Shown here in pieces: positions 41,946 to 50,662 of a stretch of 64,000 bases of DNA. The DNA is from JAJDXO01 sp965221855 (lineage in GTDB: Bacteria; Pseudomonadota; Alphaproteobacteria; Rhodospirillales; UBA2165). Position 1 is the stretch's first letter, and each line of letters starts with the position of its first letter. The notes beneath the pieces are model-generated. The model worked only from the letters and a program-made list of their open reading frames with translations, did no database searches and had not been told where the DNA came from. The stretch is from NCBI GenBank assembly GCA_965221855.1, contig CBDCSV010000001.1, positions 372,001 to 436,000 of the forward strand, written 5' to 3'. The position numbers and the translations under genes were made by a program.

Positions 41946-41987
41946 AAAAGGCGGTCCCCGGGTCTCGAGCGGGGCCGCCTTTTTTTT
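41946..41987 (+). terminator. Rho-independent terminator of the selenoprotein gene
   Basis: AAAAGGCGG plus CCCC (41946-41954, 41956-41959) pairs with GGGG plus CCGCCTTTT (41971-41983) with a single bulged T, followed by a run of eight T (41980-41987). The loop is GGGTCTCGAGC. It also lies directly at the end of the convergent GYD gene. Confidence 0.85.
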
Positions 41988-41990
41988 CGT

Positions 41991-42284
41991 CTACGGAAGG
42001 GAACTGACGATGGCCTCGGCCTCGTCCGAATCGAACGCCCGGAGCGTGGTCGTCGATAGAAATCCGAGACCACCGAGCGCCAGGGCGAATCTGGCGACGG
42101 CTTCGCCGTCCGGCGCCTCGACGATGCCGACCCGGTCATAGGAGCCCATGGTCAGGTAATTGGCCACGATATTCACCCCGCACTTTTCGGCGAGGTCCTC
42201 CGCCTGTTTGCGGCGGTTCGGGGTGTCCTTGATCCCCGCCACGCCGTCCTGCGTGAAGTTCATGAGCATGATGAACGTTGCCAT
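41991..42284 (-). CDS. GYD-domain protein
   Basis: Small protein of 97 residues of the GYD family: MATFIMLMNFTQDGVAGI at the start, then VANYLTMGSYDRVGIVEAPD, which holds the family core, and a C-terminal TTLRAFDSDEAE. ATG 42284 follows GGGAGAG. GYD proteins are ferredoxin-fold and mostly uncharacterised. It converges on the selenoprotein gene across a shared terminator. Confidence 0.8.
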   Translation of the reverse strand: MATFIMLMNFTQDGVAGIKDTPNRRKQAEDLAEKCGVNIVANYLTMGSYDRVGIVEAPDGEAVARFALALGGLGFLSTTTLRAFDSDEAEAIVSSLP

Positions 42285-42476
42285 AAGTCTCTCCCGGATT
42301 AAGTGGTGTGGTGCGTCTCTTGATGTGCGGCATGTCCATCCCCTGGAATGGACGATTGGCCGCTGGTCCCATGCTAACTCAATTCCACGGAATCCTGAAC
42401 ATTCCGTGAGGACTGGAACGGCGCCTGGTGGCGTTCTATGATCAGGTGTCGACAACCGAGCCGCCGGAAGCGTTCC

Positions 42477-43036
42477 ATGAAGCGCCTCGTCCGACCACTG
42501 ACCGCATTTATGCTCGTTGCTCTGGCCTTTGCGCCCGAACCCGCGCCGGCAAGCGAGAAGGGCCGGAAATGCGATGGCGAGCAGGTTGTGGTGACTCAAA
42601 TGGGGCTGACCATCCCCCGAATCGTCCGAGAGGTATCGTTGCGTTGCGATCCCGAGGTCGGCCTGCACGTCGGTGAGGCAGGCTGTTCTTGCCGGGTGGA
42701 GATGCGGATGTCGCTCTTCTGGCCTTCCGGCGCGGTTCAGACCTGATCGTAAGGCTGCGGGACACCACCGGTGAATTCGGTCTTCCCGAAAAGAAATTCA
42801 TCAGGATGCCGCTCAAAGGGCTGCCCATGGAGCAGCGGGATTTCGCCGTCTATCGGTCACTGCCCGAGGACCGAAAATTCGGCAGGGGTCCGCCTCCGCT
42901 CGCGATCAACCCCGTCTTTCGTTTACGGGAACCCGTGCCCGGAAAAATCAGGGTCTCGGTCGTGAATTTGAATCCCCCTCCAAGCCCGGCACCCCGGCTG
43001 TTCCTAGACCGCCTTCGTGAGCTGTTTGAGCAGTAG
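42477..43036 (+). pseudogene. Hypothetical secreted protein with apparent frameshift
   Basis: The ATG at 42477 opens a signal peptide (KRLVRPLTAFMLVALAFAP, cleavage near PAPAS). The frame is coding-like to about residue 66 (VSLRCDPEVGLHVG) and then turns into non-conserved sequence ending at 42746. A second frame, open from 42677, continues plausibly with RLFLPGGDADVALLAFRRG and runs to 43036. The two parts would fit together if one base were added or two removed near 42673-42677, giving a protein of about 185 residues. Either a real frameshift or a sequencing error; I do not recognise the family. The end overlaps the DUF427 gene by 33 bp. Confidence 0.45.
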
Positions 43037-43555
43037 GCCGGCGCCGTCGCCCTCCAGCGACCACTCGTAGCGGGCGGCGTAGCGCTGAACGTCGAAGATT
43101 TGGAACGCCGCCGGCAGGTCCGCCGCCGGGATCTTGGTGATCTCCTCCACCTCGGACGCCGTGAACTCGGATTTCTCCGGATGACGCAACAGCCAGCAAA
43201 GGGCCGGCCAGCCGGTGAGGTCGCCGAGCCGGCTGGGTTCGGGCTCGAACTTGCCCTTGTCCTCCGGCGCCCCTTCGATCTCGACGCCGTTCCAGAACGC
43301 CACCCGGTCCTTGATTTCGGCGGCCTGCTCGTAGGGCTCATCGTAGTACCAGGCCGCGCCTTCGTTGGCCGCCTCGCCCACCGTGACGTCATAGTAATCG
43401 GCGAAGCCCTTCCAATGGCAGAAGGTGCGGGGGCTGTCGCTCTTGGTCAGCACGCCGTCCTTCACCGAGCCGATGGGGAAATAGGGGTTGGCCTCGACCA
43501 TGACGATGTCGTCGCTCTCGGCGATCACCTCGCCGTTCCAAACAGCCTTTGCCAT
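43004..43555 (-). CDS. DUF427 domain protein
   Basis: Protein of 183 residues. The first half has the DUF427 pattern: KAVWNGEVIAESDD, VEANPYFPI, RTFCHWKGFADYYDV and AAWYYDEPY. The second half (about 95-183) is an extension, TGWPALCWLLRHPEKSEFTASEV and a terminal YEWSLEGDGAGLLLKQL, not part of the core domain. Function of the family is unknown. It lies 11 bp after the CmcJ-like gene on the same strand and is probably co-transcribed with it. Confidence 0.8.
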   Translation of the reverse strand: MAKAVWNGEVIAESDDIVMVEANPYFPIGSVKDGVLTKSDSPRTFCHWKGFADYYDVTVGEAANEGAAWYYDEPYEQAAEIKDRVAFWNGVEIEGAPEDKGKFEPEPSRLGDLTGWPALCWLLRHPEKSEFTASEVEEITKIPAADLPAAFQIFDVQRYAARYEWSLEGDGAGLLLKQLTKAV

Positions 43556-43566
43556 CGGCGGACCTC

Positions 43567-44385
43567 CTAGTCGTTGAAGAAGGCGAGGGTGCGGACCTCG
43601 ATGCTTTCCCGGGGTGCGACGCCTTCGGGGGCCGCGATGCGGGCGGCGCCGTGGGCGTTGAAACGGGTACGGTCGGTCTCGGTGTCGAAGCACTTGATCA
43701 GCACCGCCTCGCTCATGGTCATCTCGGGGAAGAAGTACCATTTCTGGCCGTCCGAATGGGCAACCCGGAAGGTTTCGCCCCGCCGATAGGTGTAGATATG
43801 ATCCGCGGCGATCAAATCGCCCTCGCCGAGGGTCGTGGCATCGCAGAGAACCAGGGGATCGGTCATCACCGGCTCCATGATGGGCCGCCAGACATTGACG
43901 CTCACCACCCGGCGGGTCAGCCGGTCTTCGGCCTCGTCCTCGGGAAAGATGTCGTGCACCCGCTTGCGTCCCGACCAGTCGGTGAAGTCGTTGTGGACCG
44001 ACGGCACCGGCGCGCGGACATCCATCTCCTTGCGCTTCGCCTCGTCCTGAACCCGGATGGTGTGGTCGATGACCACGATCTCGTCGGCGCCGGTGTGTTC
44101 CTTCACGATGGCCATGCATTCGTCGTAGTAGGCGCCCTTGACGGCGTCCTCATCGTAGAAATCGGTGGTCGCCGTCGTGCTGTCGAGCAGTATGAAGCCT
44201 TCCTTGTCGAGGCTGAGTTGATCGCGGATCAGGCGCCCGTTGTGCAGCTCCACCTGACGGTCTTCATACTTGCCGGTGGCGCGGGTCGGATCGTTGACGT
44301 CCTTTTCCGGGTAGGTGACCGGCTTTTCGCCGATATCGACGGCGAAGGTGAGAGTCCCCGTGATGGTTTCCGGCTGGTCGAGCAT
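43567..44385 (-). CDS. CmcJ/NvfI-family oxidoreductase
   Basis: Protein of 272 residues resembling the CmcJ-like family (cephamycin 7-alpha-methoxylation component and fungal desaturase/isomerase relatives). Recognisable blocks are VVIDHTIRVQDE, PVPSVHNDFTDWSGRKRV, VNVWRPIMEPVMTDPLVLCD and WYFFPEMTMSEAVLIKCFD; the family is thought to use iron and 2-oxoglutarate. GGAACGGAAG precedes ATG 44385. It pairs with the DUF427 gene downstream. Substrate unknown. Confidence 0.8.
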   Translation of the reverse strand: MLDQPETITGTLTFAVDIGEKPVTYPEKDVNDPTRATGKYEDRQVELHNGRLIRDQLSLDKEGFILLDSTTATTDFYDEDAVKGAYYDECMAIVKEHTGADEIVVIDHTIRVQDEAKRKEMDVRAPVPSVHNDFTDWSGRKRVHDIFPEDEAEDRLTRRVVSVNVWRPIMEPVMTDPLVLCDATTLGEGDLIAADHIYTYRRGETFRVAHSDGQKWYFFPEMTMSEAVLIKCFDTETDRTRFNAHGAARIAAPEGVAPRESIEVRTLAFFND

Positions 44386-44520
44386 CTTCCGTTCCTTCTT
44401 GCGTGGAGGCGGCGAAAAGTCTACCTCCTGAGCAGATAGTCTCACAATATCACTTACGCCAGCCTGATCGGCCAGCTTGATCGGCCACATTGATCGGCTG
44501 GGGGACAGGGAATCCAGGAA

Positions 44521-45366
44521 ATGTCCGAAAAGCGTACGCTGACCCAGGTTCACGCCGGCATGCCCACTTCCGACGGCGCGGGAGTCCAGCTGACCCGCAT
44601 GATCGGCACCCCGTCCCTCGACATGGTCGATCCGTTTCTCATGCTCGACAGGATGAACAACGACGACCCGGACACCTACATGGCGGGGTTTCCGGACCAT
44701 CCCCACCGGGGGTTCGAGACCGTGACCATCATGTTCGAGGGGCTGGTGCGGCATAGGGATTCGGTGGGCAACGAGGGCGTGCTGGGCCCGGGCGACATCC
44801 AGTGGATGACCGCGGGCAGGGGCATCATCCACTCCGAGATGCCGGAGATGGTCGAGGGCCGGCTGCGCGGCTTCCAGCTCTGGGTCAATCTGCCGGCGGC
44901 GCTCAAGATGACCGAGCCCCGCTATCAGGATATTCCGGCGGGCGACGTGCCGTCGGTGGATGTCGAAGGCGGCGTGGTCCGGGTGTTCGCCGGGGAATAT
45001 GACGGCGTCACCGGCCCGGCCCGGGCGCATACGCCGATCCGTCTGCTGGACGTGACCCTGGAGCCGAACGCCGGCTGGGCGGCCATGACCGATACCGGCA
45101 ACGGCCTCTTCATGTGCGTTCATGAGGGATCCATCACCGCCGCGGACAATTTGGGACGCGATCGGCAGGCGCCGGCGCCCTCGGTGGCGGTGTTTCACGG
45201 CGAAGGCGAGGCCGGCGTCACGGCGGGACCCGGCGGCGCGCAAATCCTCTATTGCGAGGGCAGGCCGATCAACGAGCCGGTGGCCCGCTACGGACCGTTC
45301 GTGATGAACACCCATCAGGAACTGGAGCAGGCCGTGCGGGATTACCAGTCGGGCGCGCTGGCTTAG
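44521..45366 (+). CDS. Pirin family protein
   Basis: Bicupin protein of 281 residues. The metal-binding region is HPHRGFETVTIMFEG near residue 61, and MTAGRGIIHSEMP near 100 completes the site. Pirins act as quercetin dioxygenases or redox-sensing regulators in different organisms. AGGAA is well spaced before the ATG. Divergent from the CmcJ-like gene. Confidence 0.9.
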   Translation: MSEKRTLTQVHAGMPTSDGAGVQLTRMIGTPSLDMVDPFLMLDRMNNDDPDTYMAGFPDHPHRGFETVTIMFEGLVRHRDSVGNEGVLGPGDIQWMTAGRGIIHSEMPEMVEGRLRGFQLWVNLPAALKMTEPRYQDIPAGDVPSVDVEGGVVRVFAGEYDGVTGPARAHTPIRLLDVTLEPNAGWAAMTDTGNGLFMCVHEGSITAADNLGRDRQAPAPSVAVFHGEGEAGVTAGPGGAQILYCEGRPINEPVARYGPFVMNTHQELEQAVRDYQSGALA

Positions 45367-45371
45367 GCTCC

Positions 45372-45458
45372 ATGCTCGGGATCGAGTTTGCCGCCTACGT
45401 CACCTACGTCCTCGCCTGCATCGCCGGCGGCGTGTGGCTCGCGTTCTCGAAACGCTAG
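45372..45458 (+). CDS. Possible 28-residue single-span membrane peptide
   Basis: A short open frame starting 5 bp after the pirin stop. It would encode MLGIEFAAYVTYVLACIAG... ending in a basic FSKR tail, which reads as one membrane helix with a positive C-terminus. It ends exactly one base before the convergent NTF2-like stop. No ribosome site is evident, so it may rely on coupling to pirin or may not be real. Confidence 0.3.
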   Translation: MLGIEFAAYVTYVLACIAGGVWLAFSKR

Positions 45459-46070
45459 TCACATTTCCAGCGGCTTGCCCTCCAGCCATGCCCTGCCGTG
45501 CGCGTAGAGCGCTTCGACTTCCGGCCCCTTGAGGCCGGGCATGTCCCGCTTGACGTCGTAGCCGAGGCCGGCCTGCAAATAGGCCAGGTGCCGGTAGCCG
45601 GCGGGATAGCCGTCGAGAATGGATTGATCCAGCGTGAGCGTCGCGTTGGGGTCGAGAGGCGTGATCCAGTCCTTTTCGTAGATCGGCTGGCGCACCACGA
45701 ACCCCCACTTGCCGTCCCGCTTTTCCAGGAAATCGTAAAACCGGCCGAGACAGACCACGTCGCACCACACCCCCTCGACCTCGGCCCGCTGGTTGATGGT
45801 CATCTTGGTCTGCGCGATGGCCCGGTTGCCGGCGATATCCGCTGTGGTGCCGCCCAGAAAGTGGATGATGCTGACGTCGCTCTCGAACACCTTCCTGGAG
45901 CCGGCGATGAACGTATCGCGATCGGCCTGAAGCCAGGTCGCCATCATCCGCCCGTCATCGTGCCAGACCGTGCGGAACCGCTCCCAGTCACCCGAATCCC
46001 GCCATATGGCCCAGTTTTCCACCAGCTCGCGGATCGTAAGGCGCTCGATCATCTCGTCGCTCATCGGCAT
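45459..46070 (-). CDS. NTF2-like / SnoaL-type protein
   Basis: Cone-fold protein of 203 residues: ERLTIRELVENWAIWRDSGDWERFRTVWHDDGRM at the N-terminus is the standard start of the SnoaL-like group, followed by FLGGTTADI and VCLGRFYDFLEKRDGKWGFV. Members include ring-hydroxylating dioxygenase beta-like proteins, isomerases and binding proteins, so function is open. GGGAG is spaced 9 bases before ATG 46070. Confidence 0.8.
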   Translation of the reverse strand: MPMSDEMIERLTIRELVENWAIWRDSGDWERFRTVWHDDGRMMATWLQADRDTFIAGSRKVFESDVSIIHFLGGTTADIAGNRAIAQTKMTINQRAEVEGVWCDVVCLGRFYDFLEKRDGKWGFVVRQPIYEKDWITPLDPNATLTLDQSILDGYPAGYRHLAYLQAGLGYDVKRDMPGLKGPEVEALYAHGRAWLEGKPLEM

Positions 46071-46224
46071 CTTTTCGTTCTCCCGTGGTTCACCGGCTTC
46101 GCTTATAGAGGCCGCGCGCCTCCGCCGAAACGCGGCTCTCCCGGATGTCCGCCGGGCGGCTTGATAATCCCCACGAGCCGCCTACAGTACCGGCCAACCC
46201 GCAAACGAAGTCCCTGGAGGGAAA

Positions 46225-46725
46225 ATGGCCCGAGCCCGACTGAAGGAAGTGGTTACCGCTTCCACCCGCACGGCCGTCGCCGAGAGCGGCGGCGGCGTCC
46301 AAAGCAGGATCACCACCTCGACCGGTCACGCCTGGATCATCGACGAGCCGCCGTCCCGGGGCGGCCGGGACGAAGGGGCCGCCCCCCTCGAGCACTTCAC
46401 CGCCTCGTTGGCGTCGTGCCAGATGGTTCAGGTGGTGAAGGTCGCCGAGGCCATGCGCTTCAAGCACGGCGCCATCAGGATCACCGCCGATATCGGCACC
46501 AACATGGTGGTCCGCGACGAGGAGAAAAACCTGCTTTTGCGCTTCACCGAAGCGGAAATGACCATCGACATCGAAACCGAGGAGCCGGACGCCAAACTGG
46601 AGCGGCTGGCGGTCCTGGCCGAGGATCGCTGCCCGGTCGGCACGCTGCTGGGCGACGGCGGCATCGAGGTGAAATGCACCTGGAACCGGCTGCCCCTCCC
46701 GGAAGCCGTGCCGGCGAACGCCTAG
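46225..46725 (+). CDS. OsmC family protein
   Basis: Protein of 166 residues in the OsmC/Ohr superfamily of hydroperoxide reductases. The two redox cysteines are at FTASLASCQMVQ (about residue 71) and EDRCPVGTLL (about residue 133), the expected spacing. GGAGGGAAA stands before the ATG. It probably detoxifies organic peroxides in the cytoplasm; no adjacent OhrR-type regulator was seen. Confidence 0.85.
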   Translation: MARARLKEVVTASTRTAVAESGGGVQSRITTSTGHAWIIDEPPSRGGRDEGAAPLEHFTASLASCQMVQVVKVAEAMRFKHGAIRITADIGTNMVVRDEEKNLLLRFTEAEMTIDIETEEPDAKLERLAVLAEDRCPVGTLLGDGGIEVKCTWNRLPLPEAVPANA

Positions 46726-46779
46726 TCCGCATTTCCAGCCGGGGTTACCGCCCGCGCCGCGTCCAGGCGGCCGAACGGC

Positions 46780-46802
46780 AAAAAAACCGCCGAAAACGGC
46801 GG
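46780..46802 (-). terminator. Minus-strand intrinsic terminator
   Basis: Read on the minus strand, CCGCCG (46802-46797) and CGGCGG (46792-46787) pair around TTTT and are followed by seven T. It would end transcripts from the EamA transporter gene, whose stop is about 310 bp upstream in that direction. Confidence 0.65.
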
Positions 46803-46886
46803 CTGCGGTTCGAACGGCTGGACCGATGCGCACGGCTCCCGATCCTAGGAAAAAACCATACCATATCTGTCGCATATGTCGCAAGC

Positions 46887-46963
46887 TTTTTTTTATTTTT
46901 TTTCAAAAAAATATGAAATTTTCGTAAAACCACGGAAAACCGGGAAAAACAGCGGCAAAAAAA
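46887..46963. other. Phased A-tract / T-tract DNA, probably curved
   Basis: In the 387-bp gap between convergent genes, two T8 runs (46887-46894 and 46896-46903) are followed by A-tracts at 46905-46911, 46916-46918 (running into TTTT), 46926-46929, 46936-46939, 46945-46949 and 46957-46963. Centres are about 8-13 bp apart, near the helical repeat, which is the arrangement of intrinsically bent DNA. No gene is visible in the gap. Confidence 0.5.
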
Positions 46964-47112
46964 GGTGCCGAGACATGGAAGTTGTTGTCCATACGGCGCA
47001 AACGGCCGGTCTTGGAATTAAATATTCAGATTATGCTAATTCAATGGGCTGATGGAAGAACCCGGCCCCCCGGCAGCGCCGCGCGGACCATGACCATTGT
47101 GACGAATGCGGC

Positions 47113-48012
47113 CTAACCCCGGCGGTGGGCGAGGGCTTCCCGCCGGGCAACATAGACCGTGCTGGCGAAAATAACCGCGGCGCCGATCCACACCCACATA
47201 TCCGGGACCTGATCGAAGAACATGAACCCGATCACCGCGACCATGGGTATCCGAATGAAAAGCACCGGCGAGACGATGCTCGCCTCGGCGTTGATATAGG
47301 CCTTGGATAGGCTGAACTGCGCCCCGAAGGACAAGGCCGCCATCGCCAAGATCCATGGCCAGTCGGACAGCGCCGGTGTGGTCCAATGCATGATCGCCAG
47401 CGGCAGCAGGAGCGGCACCTGGATGGCAAAGCTCAGGAAGACGATGGAAATGGTGCCGTCGGTGCGGGCGACCTTGCGCAGGAAGGCGTCGCTGAATCCG
47501 TAAAAGGCGGCGGAGGCCACGGCCGCGGTCATTCCCAGGCTGATCTCGATGACGCCCGGCTGCAGGATGACCAACGCGCCCGCGAACCCGATCATCACCG
47601 CGGCCCAGCGGTGAGGCCCCGGCCGCTCGTCCACCACCAGCATCGCGAATATGATGGCGAAAAACGGTATGGTCGATTGCAGGGTCAGCGACTGGGCAAG
47701 CGGAATCAGCGTGACCGCCCAGAATGCCAGGACGAGCGCCACCGCGTTGGTGACCACGCGGATCAGATTGGCGATCGGCTGGCGGGTGCGAACGCTCGAC
47801 AGTCCGTGGCGAAGGATAACCGGCAGGAAGACCAGCGTCCCGAAGACTTGGCGAAAGAAAGCCTGTTGGAAGGCGTGGATATCGCTGTTGTCGGACAGGT
47901 GCCGGACCACGCCGAACGAGACCGAGAAGAACACGGCCGCCGCCGCCATCCACAGGATGCCGCGCAGGGGTGACTGCTGGTGGAGGTGGCCCCCGGACGC
48001 GGGTTGGTTCAT
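47113..48012 (-). CDS. EamA/DMT-family transporter
   Basis: Inner-membrane exporter-like protein of 299 residues with ten predicted helices in two EamA halves (about 20-145 and 160-290). Typical segments are LRGILWMAAAAVFFSVSF, FFRQVFGTLVFLPVI and AVTLIPLAQSLTLQSTIPFF in the first half and GFMFFDQVPDMWVWIGAAVIF in the second. ATG 48012 removes 21 upstream residues that look non-coding. Family substrates include amino acids and nucleotide metabolites; this one is not known. Confidence 0.85.
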   Translation of the reverse strand: MNQPASGGHLHQQSPLRGILWMAAAAVFFSVSFGVVRHLSDNSDIHAFQQAFFRQVFGTLVFLPVILRHGLSSVRTRQPIANLIRVVTNAVALVLAFWAVTLIPLAQSLTLQSTIPFFAIIFAMLVVDERPGPHRWAAVMIGFAGALVILQPGVIEISLGMTAAVASAAFYGFSDAFLRKVARTDGTISIVFLSFAIQVPLLLPLAIMHWTTPALSDWPWILAMAALSFGAQFSLSKAYINAEASIVSPVLFIRIPMVAVIGFMFFDQVPDMWVWIGAAVIFASTVYVARREALAHRRG

Positions 48013-48185
48013 CGGTCTCTCTGAACGGAGTTTCGGCTGGACGGGAAGCCTAGGCCGATCGGACACGGCGGGCAATGAAGTCCCGCCCGAAGAGACCGGC
48101 GAACGGAACGGAAGCGGGCGGCGCCCGCAACATTGCGATCAGGCTAGCCGGGCTTGTCCGTCGGCACGGTCCGGACCCCGCTAAG

Positions 48186-48218
48186 GCGGTGGCGGAGTTC
48201 CGGAAGACCCGCCACCGC
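48186..48218 (-). terminator. Stable hairpin after the AGCS symporter gene
   Basis: GCGGTGGCGG (48186-48195) pairs perfectly with CCGCCACCGC (48209-48218), a 10-bp stem with a 13-base loop, 16 bp past the symporter stop. Only CTTAG follows on the minus strand, so it is a weak intrinsic terminator or an mRNA end protector. Confidence 0.5.
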
Positions 48219-48233
48219 AATGCCGCGCCGTCA

Positions 48234-49610
48234 TCAGAGCGGTTTGCCCAAATCCTCGAAATACTGGCGCGTGACCTTGAACACCATCGGCGCGAGCAAC
48301 AGCAGGCCGATCAGGTTGGGCACCGCCATCAGCCCGTTGAGCGTGTCGGCCAGGTTCCACACCAGGTCCACCTTCACATTGGCGAAGGCGAGAGCCGCCA
48401 GCACCCACAGCGCGCGGTAGATCACGAGGCTCCGTTCCTTGAACAGGTACTGCCAACACCGCTCGCCGTAATAGGACCAGCCGAGGATGGTGGTGAAGGC
48501 GAACACCGCCAGCGCGATGGTGACGATGTACTGCCCGCCCGCCATCGAGGTCTCGAAGCCGGTCGAGGTCAGCACCGCCCCGGTCAGCCCGCCGCCGTCC
48601 GAGCCGGTCATGACCCAGGCGCCCGAGGTCAGGATCACCAGCGCGGTCATCGTGCACACCACGATGGTGTCGATGAAGGTGCCCAGCATGGCGATGATGC
48701 CCTGCCGTACCGGGCTGTTGGTCTGCGCCGCGGCATGGGCGATGGCGGCCGAGCCAAGCCCCGATTCGTTCGAGAACACGCCGCGCGCGATGCCGAAGCG
48801 GATCGCCGCCGCCACCGCCGCCCCGGCAAAGCCGCCGGTCGTCGCCGCCGGCGTGAAGGCGTGGGTGAAGATCAGCCCGATCGCGCCGGGGATCGCCGTC
48901 ACGTTGATCGCGAGGATCACCAGCGCCGCGCCGAGATAAAGCACGATCATCGCCGGCACCAGCTTTCCGGCCACATCGCCGATGCGCCGGATGCCGCCGA
49001 TCACGACGACGCCGACCAGCGCCGCGACGACCACCCCGGTGGACCATTCCGGTATGCCGAAGCTGTTGTCGAGCGCGGCGGCCATCGAGTTGACCTGGAC
49101 CGCGTTGCCGATGCCGAAGGCCGCCACGGCGCCGAAAATCGCGAACGCCAGCCCCAGCCACTTGCCGAGTTCGGGCGCGAACTCGCCGACGCCGTTGCGC
49201 AGATAGTACATCGGCCCGCCGACATACTTGCCGTTCGCGTCGACCTCGCGATAGGTGACCGCGCACACCGCCTCGGCGTATTTCGTGGCCATGCCGAACA
49301 GCGCGATCAGCCACATGTAGAAGATGGCGCCCGGGCCGCCAAGCGCGATGGCGGTAGCGACGCCGGCGATGTTTCCGGTGCCCACCGTGGCGGACAGTGC
49401 CGTCATCAGCGCGTTGAAGGGTTTGACCTCGCCCTCGCCCGTCGCGCCGTCCTTGTCGAACAGCAGGCGGAACCCGTACCCCACCTTGCGCCACGGCATG
49501 AACATGAGGCCGAGGGTGAGCAGCACGCCCGTCACCCCCAGAATGCCGAGCATGGGCGGGCCCCACGCGAACGCGTTAATCTCGTTGATGATTGTGTTTA
49601 ACCGGTCCAT
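48234..49610 (-). CDS. Alanine/glycine:cation symporter family protein (AGCS)
   Basis: Sodium- or proton-coupled uptake protein for alanine or glycine, 458 residues with about ten to eleven helices. Family segments include TGEGEVKPFNALMTALSATVGTGNIAGVATAI near the N-terminus, GGPMYYLRNG, NESGLGSAAIAHAAAQT and TILGWSYYGERCWQYLF. An IS630 copy begins 97 bp upstream of the start and reads in the same direction, so it may have displaced the native promoter or contribute read-through transcription. Confidence 0.9.
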   Translation of the reverse strand: MDRLNTIINEINAFAWGPPMLGILGVTGVLLTLGLMFMPWRKVGYGFRLLFDKDGATGEGEVKPFNALMTALSATVGTGNIAGVATAIALGGPGAIFYMWLIALFGMATKYAEAVCAVTYREVDANGKYVGGPMYYLRNGVGEFAPELGKWLGLAFAIFGAVAAFGIGNAVQVNSMAAALDNSFGIPEWSTGVVVAALVGVVVIGGIRRIGDVAGKLVPAMIVLYLGAALVILAINVTAIPGAIGLIFTHAFTPAATTGGFAGAAVAAAIRFGIARGVFSNESGLGSAAIAHAAAQTNSPVRQGIIAMLGTFIDTIVVCTMTALVILTSGAWVMTGSDGGGLTGAVLTSTGFETSMAGGQYIVTIALAVFAFTTILGWSYYGERCWQYLFKERSLVIYRALWVLAALAFANVKVDLVWNLADTLNGLMAVPNLIGLLLLAPMVFKVTRQYFEDLGKPL

Positions 49611-49713
49611 CCCATCCCCCGTCGTTTCCCTGCTACAGTCGAACGCCGCGTCGGCGCACTATTCCGGTCTACCGCGCCCGTGGGGACTCCTCCACCTGGA
49701 AGGCTAGAGCGTT

Positions 49714-50385
49714 TCATATTTTGACGGAAGCGTATCCTGCGTTTTTGAAGTAGTTGGCGCATTGCTGTGGCTCGATGGTGTCGATGAGGCTCCCGAGATG
49801 GCGCCATAAGTCGTCGATCTCCCGCTTCTGGGCGTTTCTCATCCAGTGCTTGATTTGGGCAAAGGTCTGCTCGATGGGATTGAGGTCGGGGGAATATTTG
49901 GGCAGGAGCCACAGCTTGGCTCCGGCGGCACGGATGGCGTTTCGCACGGCTTTTGACTTGTGGCTGCCGAGATTGTCCATGATGACGATGTCGCCGGGCA
50001 CCAGGGTCGGCACGAGCAGCTGCTCGACGTAGGCGCGGAAGCACACGCCATTGATGGGGCCGTCGAAGACGCAGGGCGCGGTGAACCGGTCGCAGCGCAG
50101 CGCGCCGATGAAGGTCAGGGTGTGCCACCGCCCATGGGGGGCAAAGCCGCGGACCCGCTCCCCTTTCGGCCCCCAGCCGCGCAGCGGGGCCATATTGGTC
50201 CGGATCCAGGTTTCATCAATGAATACCAGCCGTTCGGGATCAAGCTTTGCCTGCCACGCCTTCCAGCGCCTGCGATGGCGGGCGATGTCCGCGCGCGCCC
50301 GTTCAACGGCGAACAGGGTTTTTTTTAAAGCGCAGCCCTTCACGGCGCAGAAACAGCCATACCGTGCTGTGGGATACCCTGACAC
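49714..50385 (-). CDS. IS630 transposase, catalytic DDE part (copy 2)
   Basis: Identical in translation to the frame at 27177-27848, with the acidic residues of FIDETW, IMDNLGSHK and NPIEQTF intact. Expressed, if at all, as the second half of a frameshifted product. Confidence 0.85.
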   Translation of the reverse strand: MSGYPTARYGCFCAVKGCALKKTLFAVERARADIARHRRRWKAWQAKLDPERLVFIDETWIRTNMAPLRGWGPKGERVRGFAPHGRWHTLTFIGALRCDRFTAPCVFDGPINGVCFRAYVEQLLVPTLVPGDIVIMDNLGSHKSKAVRNAIRAAGAKLWLLPKYSPDLNPIEQTFAQIKHWMRNAQKREIDDLWRHLGSLIDTIEPQQCANYFKNAGYASVKI

Positions 50386-50662
50386 CCCGAGCGGCCAACT
50401 CGTCTCTCAACCGATGCAGCGTCAGATGCGGCTCCTGGTCGATCCGGCCGACAATGAACTCCCGATGGGGCTCAAGAACCCGGCGGCGGTGACCGCCCAT
50501 CTTGCCGGGCGCAACACTCCCCGTCCGCCGGTAGCGCTGCGACCACTTAACCACGCTCGAAACCGCAACCCCAAACCGAGCCGCTACAGCGCGGCAACTC
50601 TCCCCCGCCAAAACCGCCAAAACAACACGCTCTCGCAAATCAATCGAATAAGGTCTCGCCAT
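50303..50662 (-). CDS. IS630 transposase, DNA-binding part (copy 2)
   Basis: Identical in translation to the frame at 27766-28125; AGGAGG site and A8 tract are conserved. No disabling change was seen, so this copy looks intact. Confidence 0.85.
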   Translation of the reverse strand: MARPYSIDLRERVVLAVLAGESCRAVAARFGVAVSSVVKWSQRYRRTGSVAPGKMGGHRRRVLEPHREFIVGRIDQEPHLTLHRLRDELAARGVRVSHSTVWLFLRREGLRFKKNPVRR

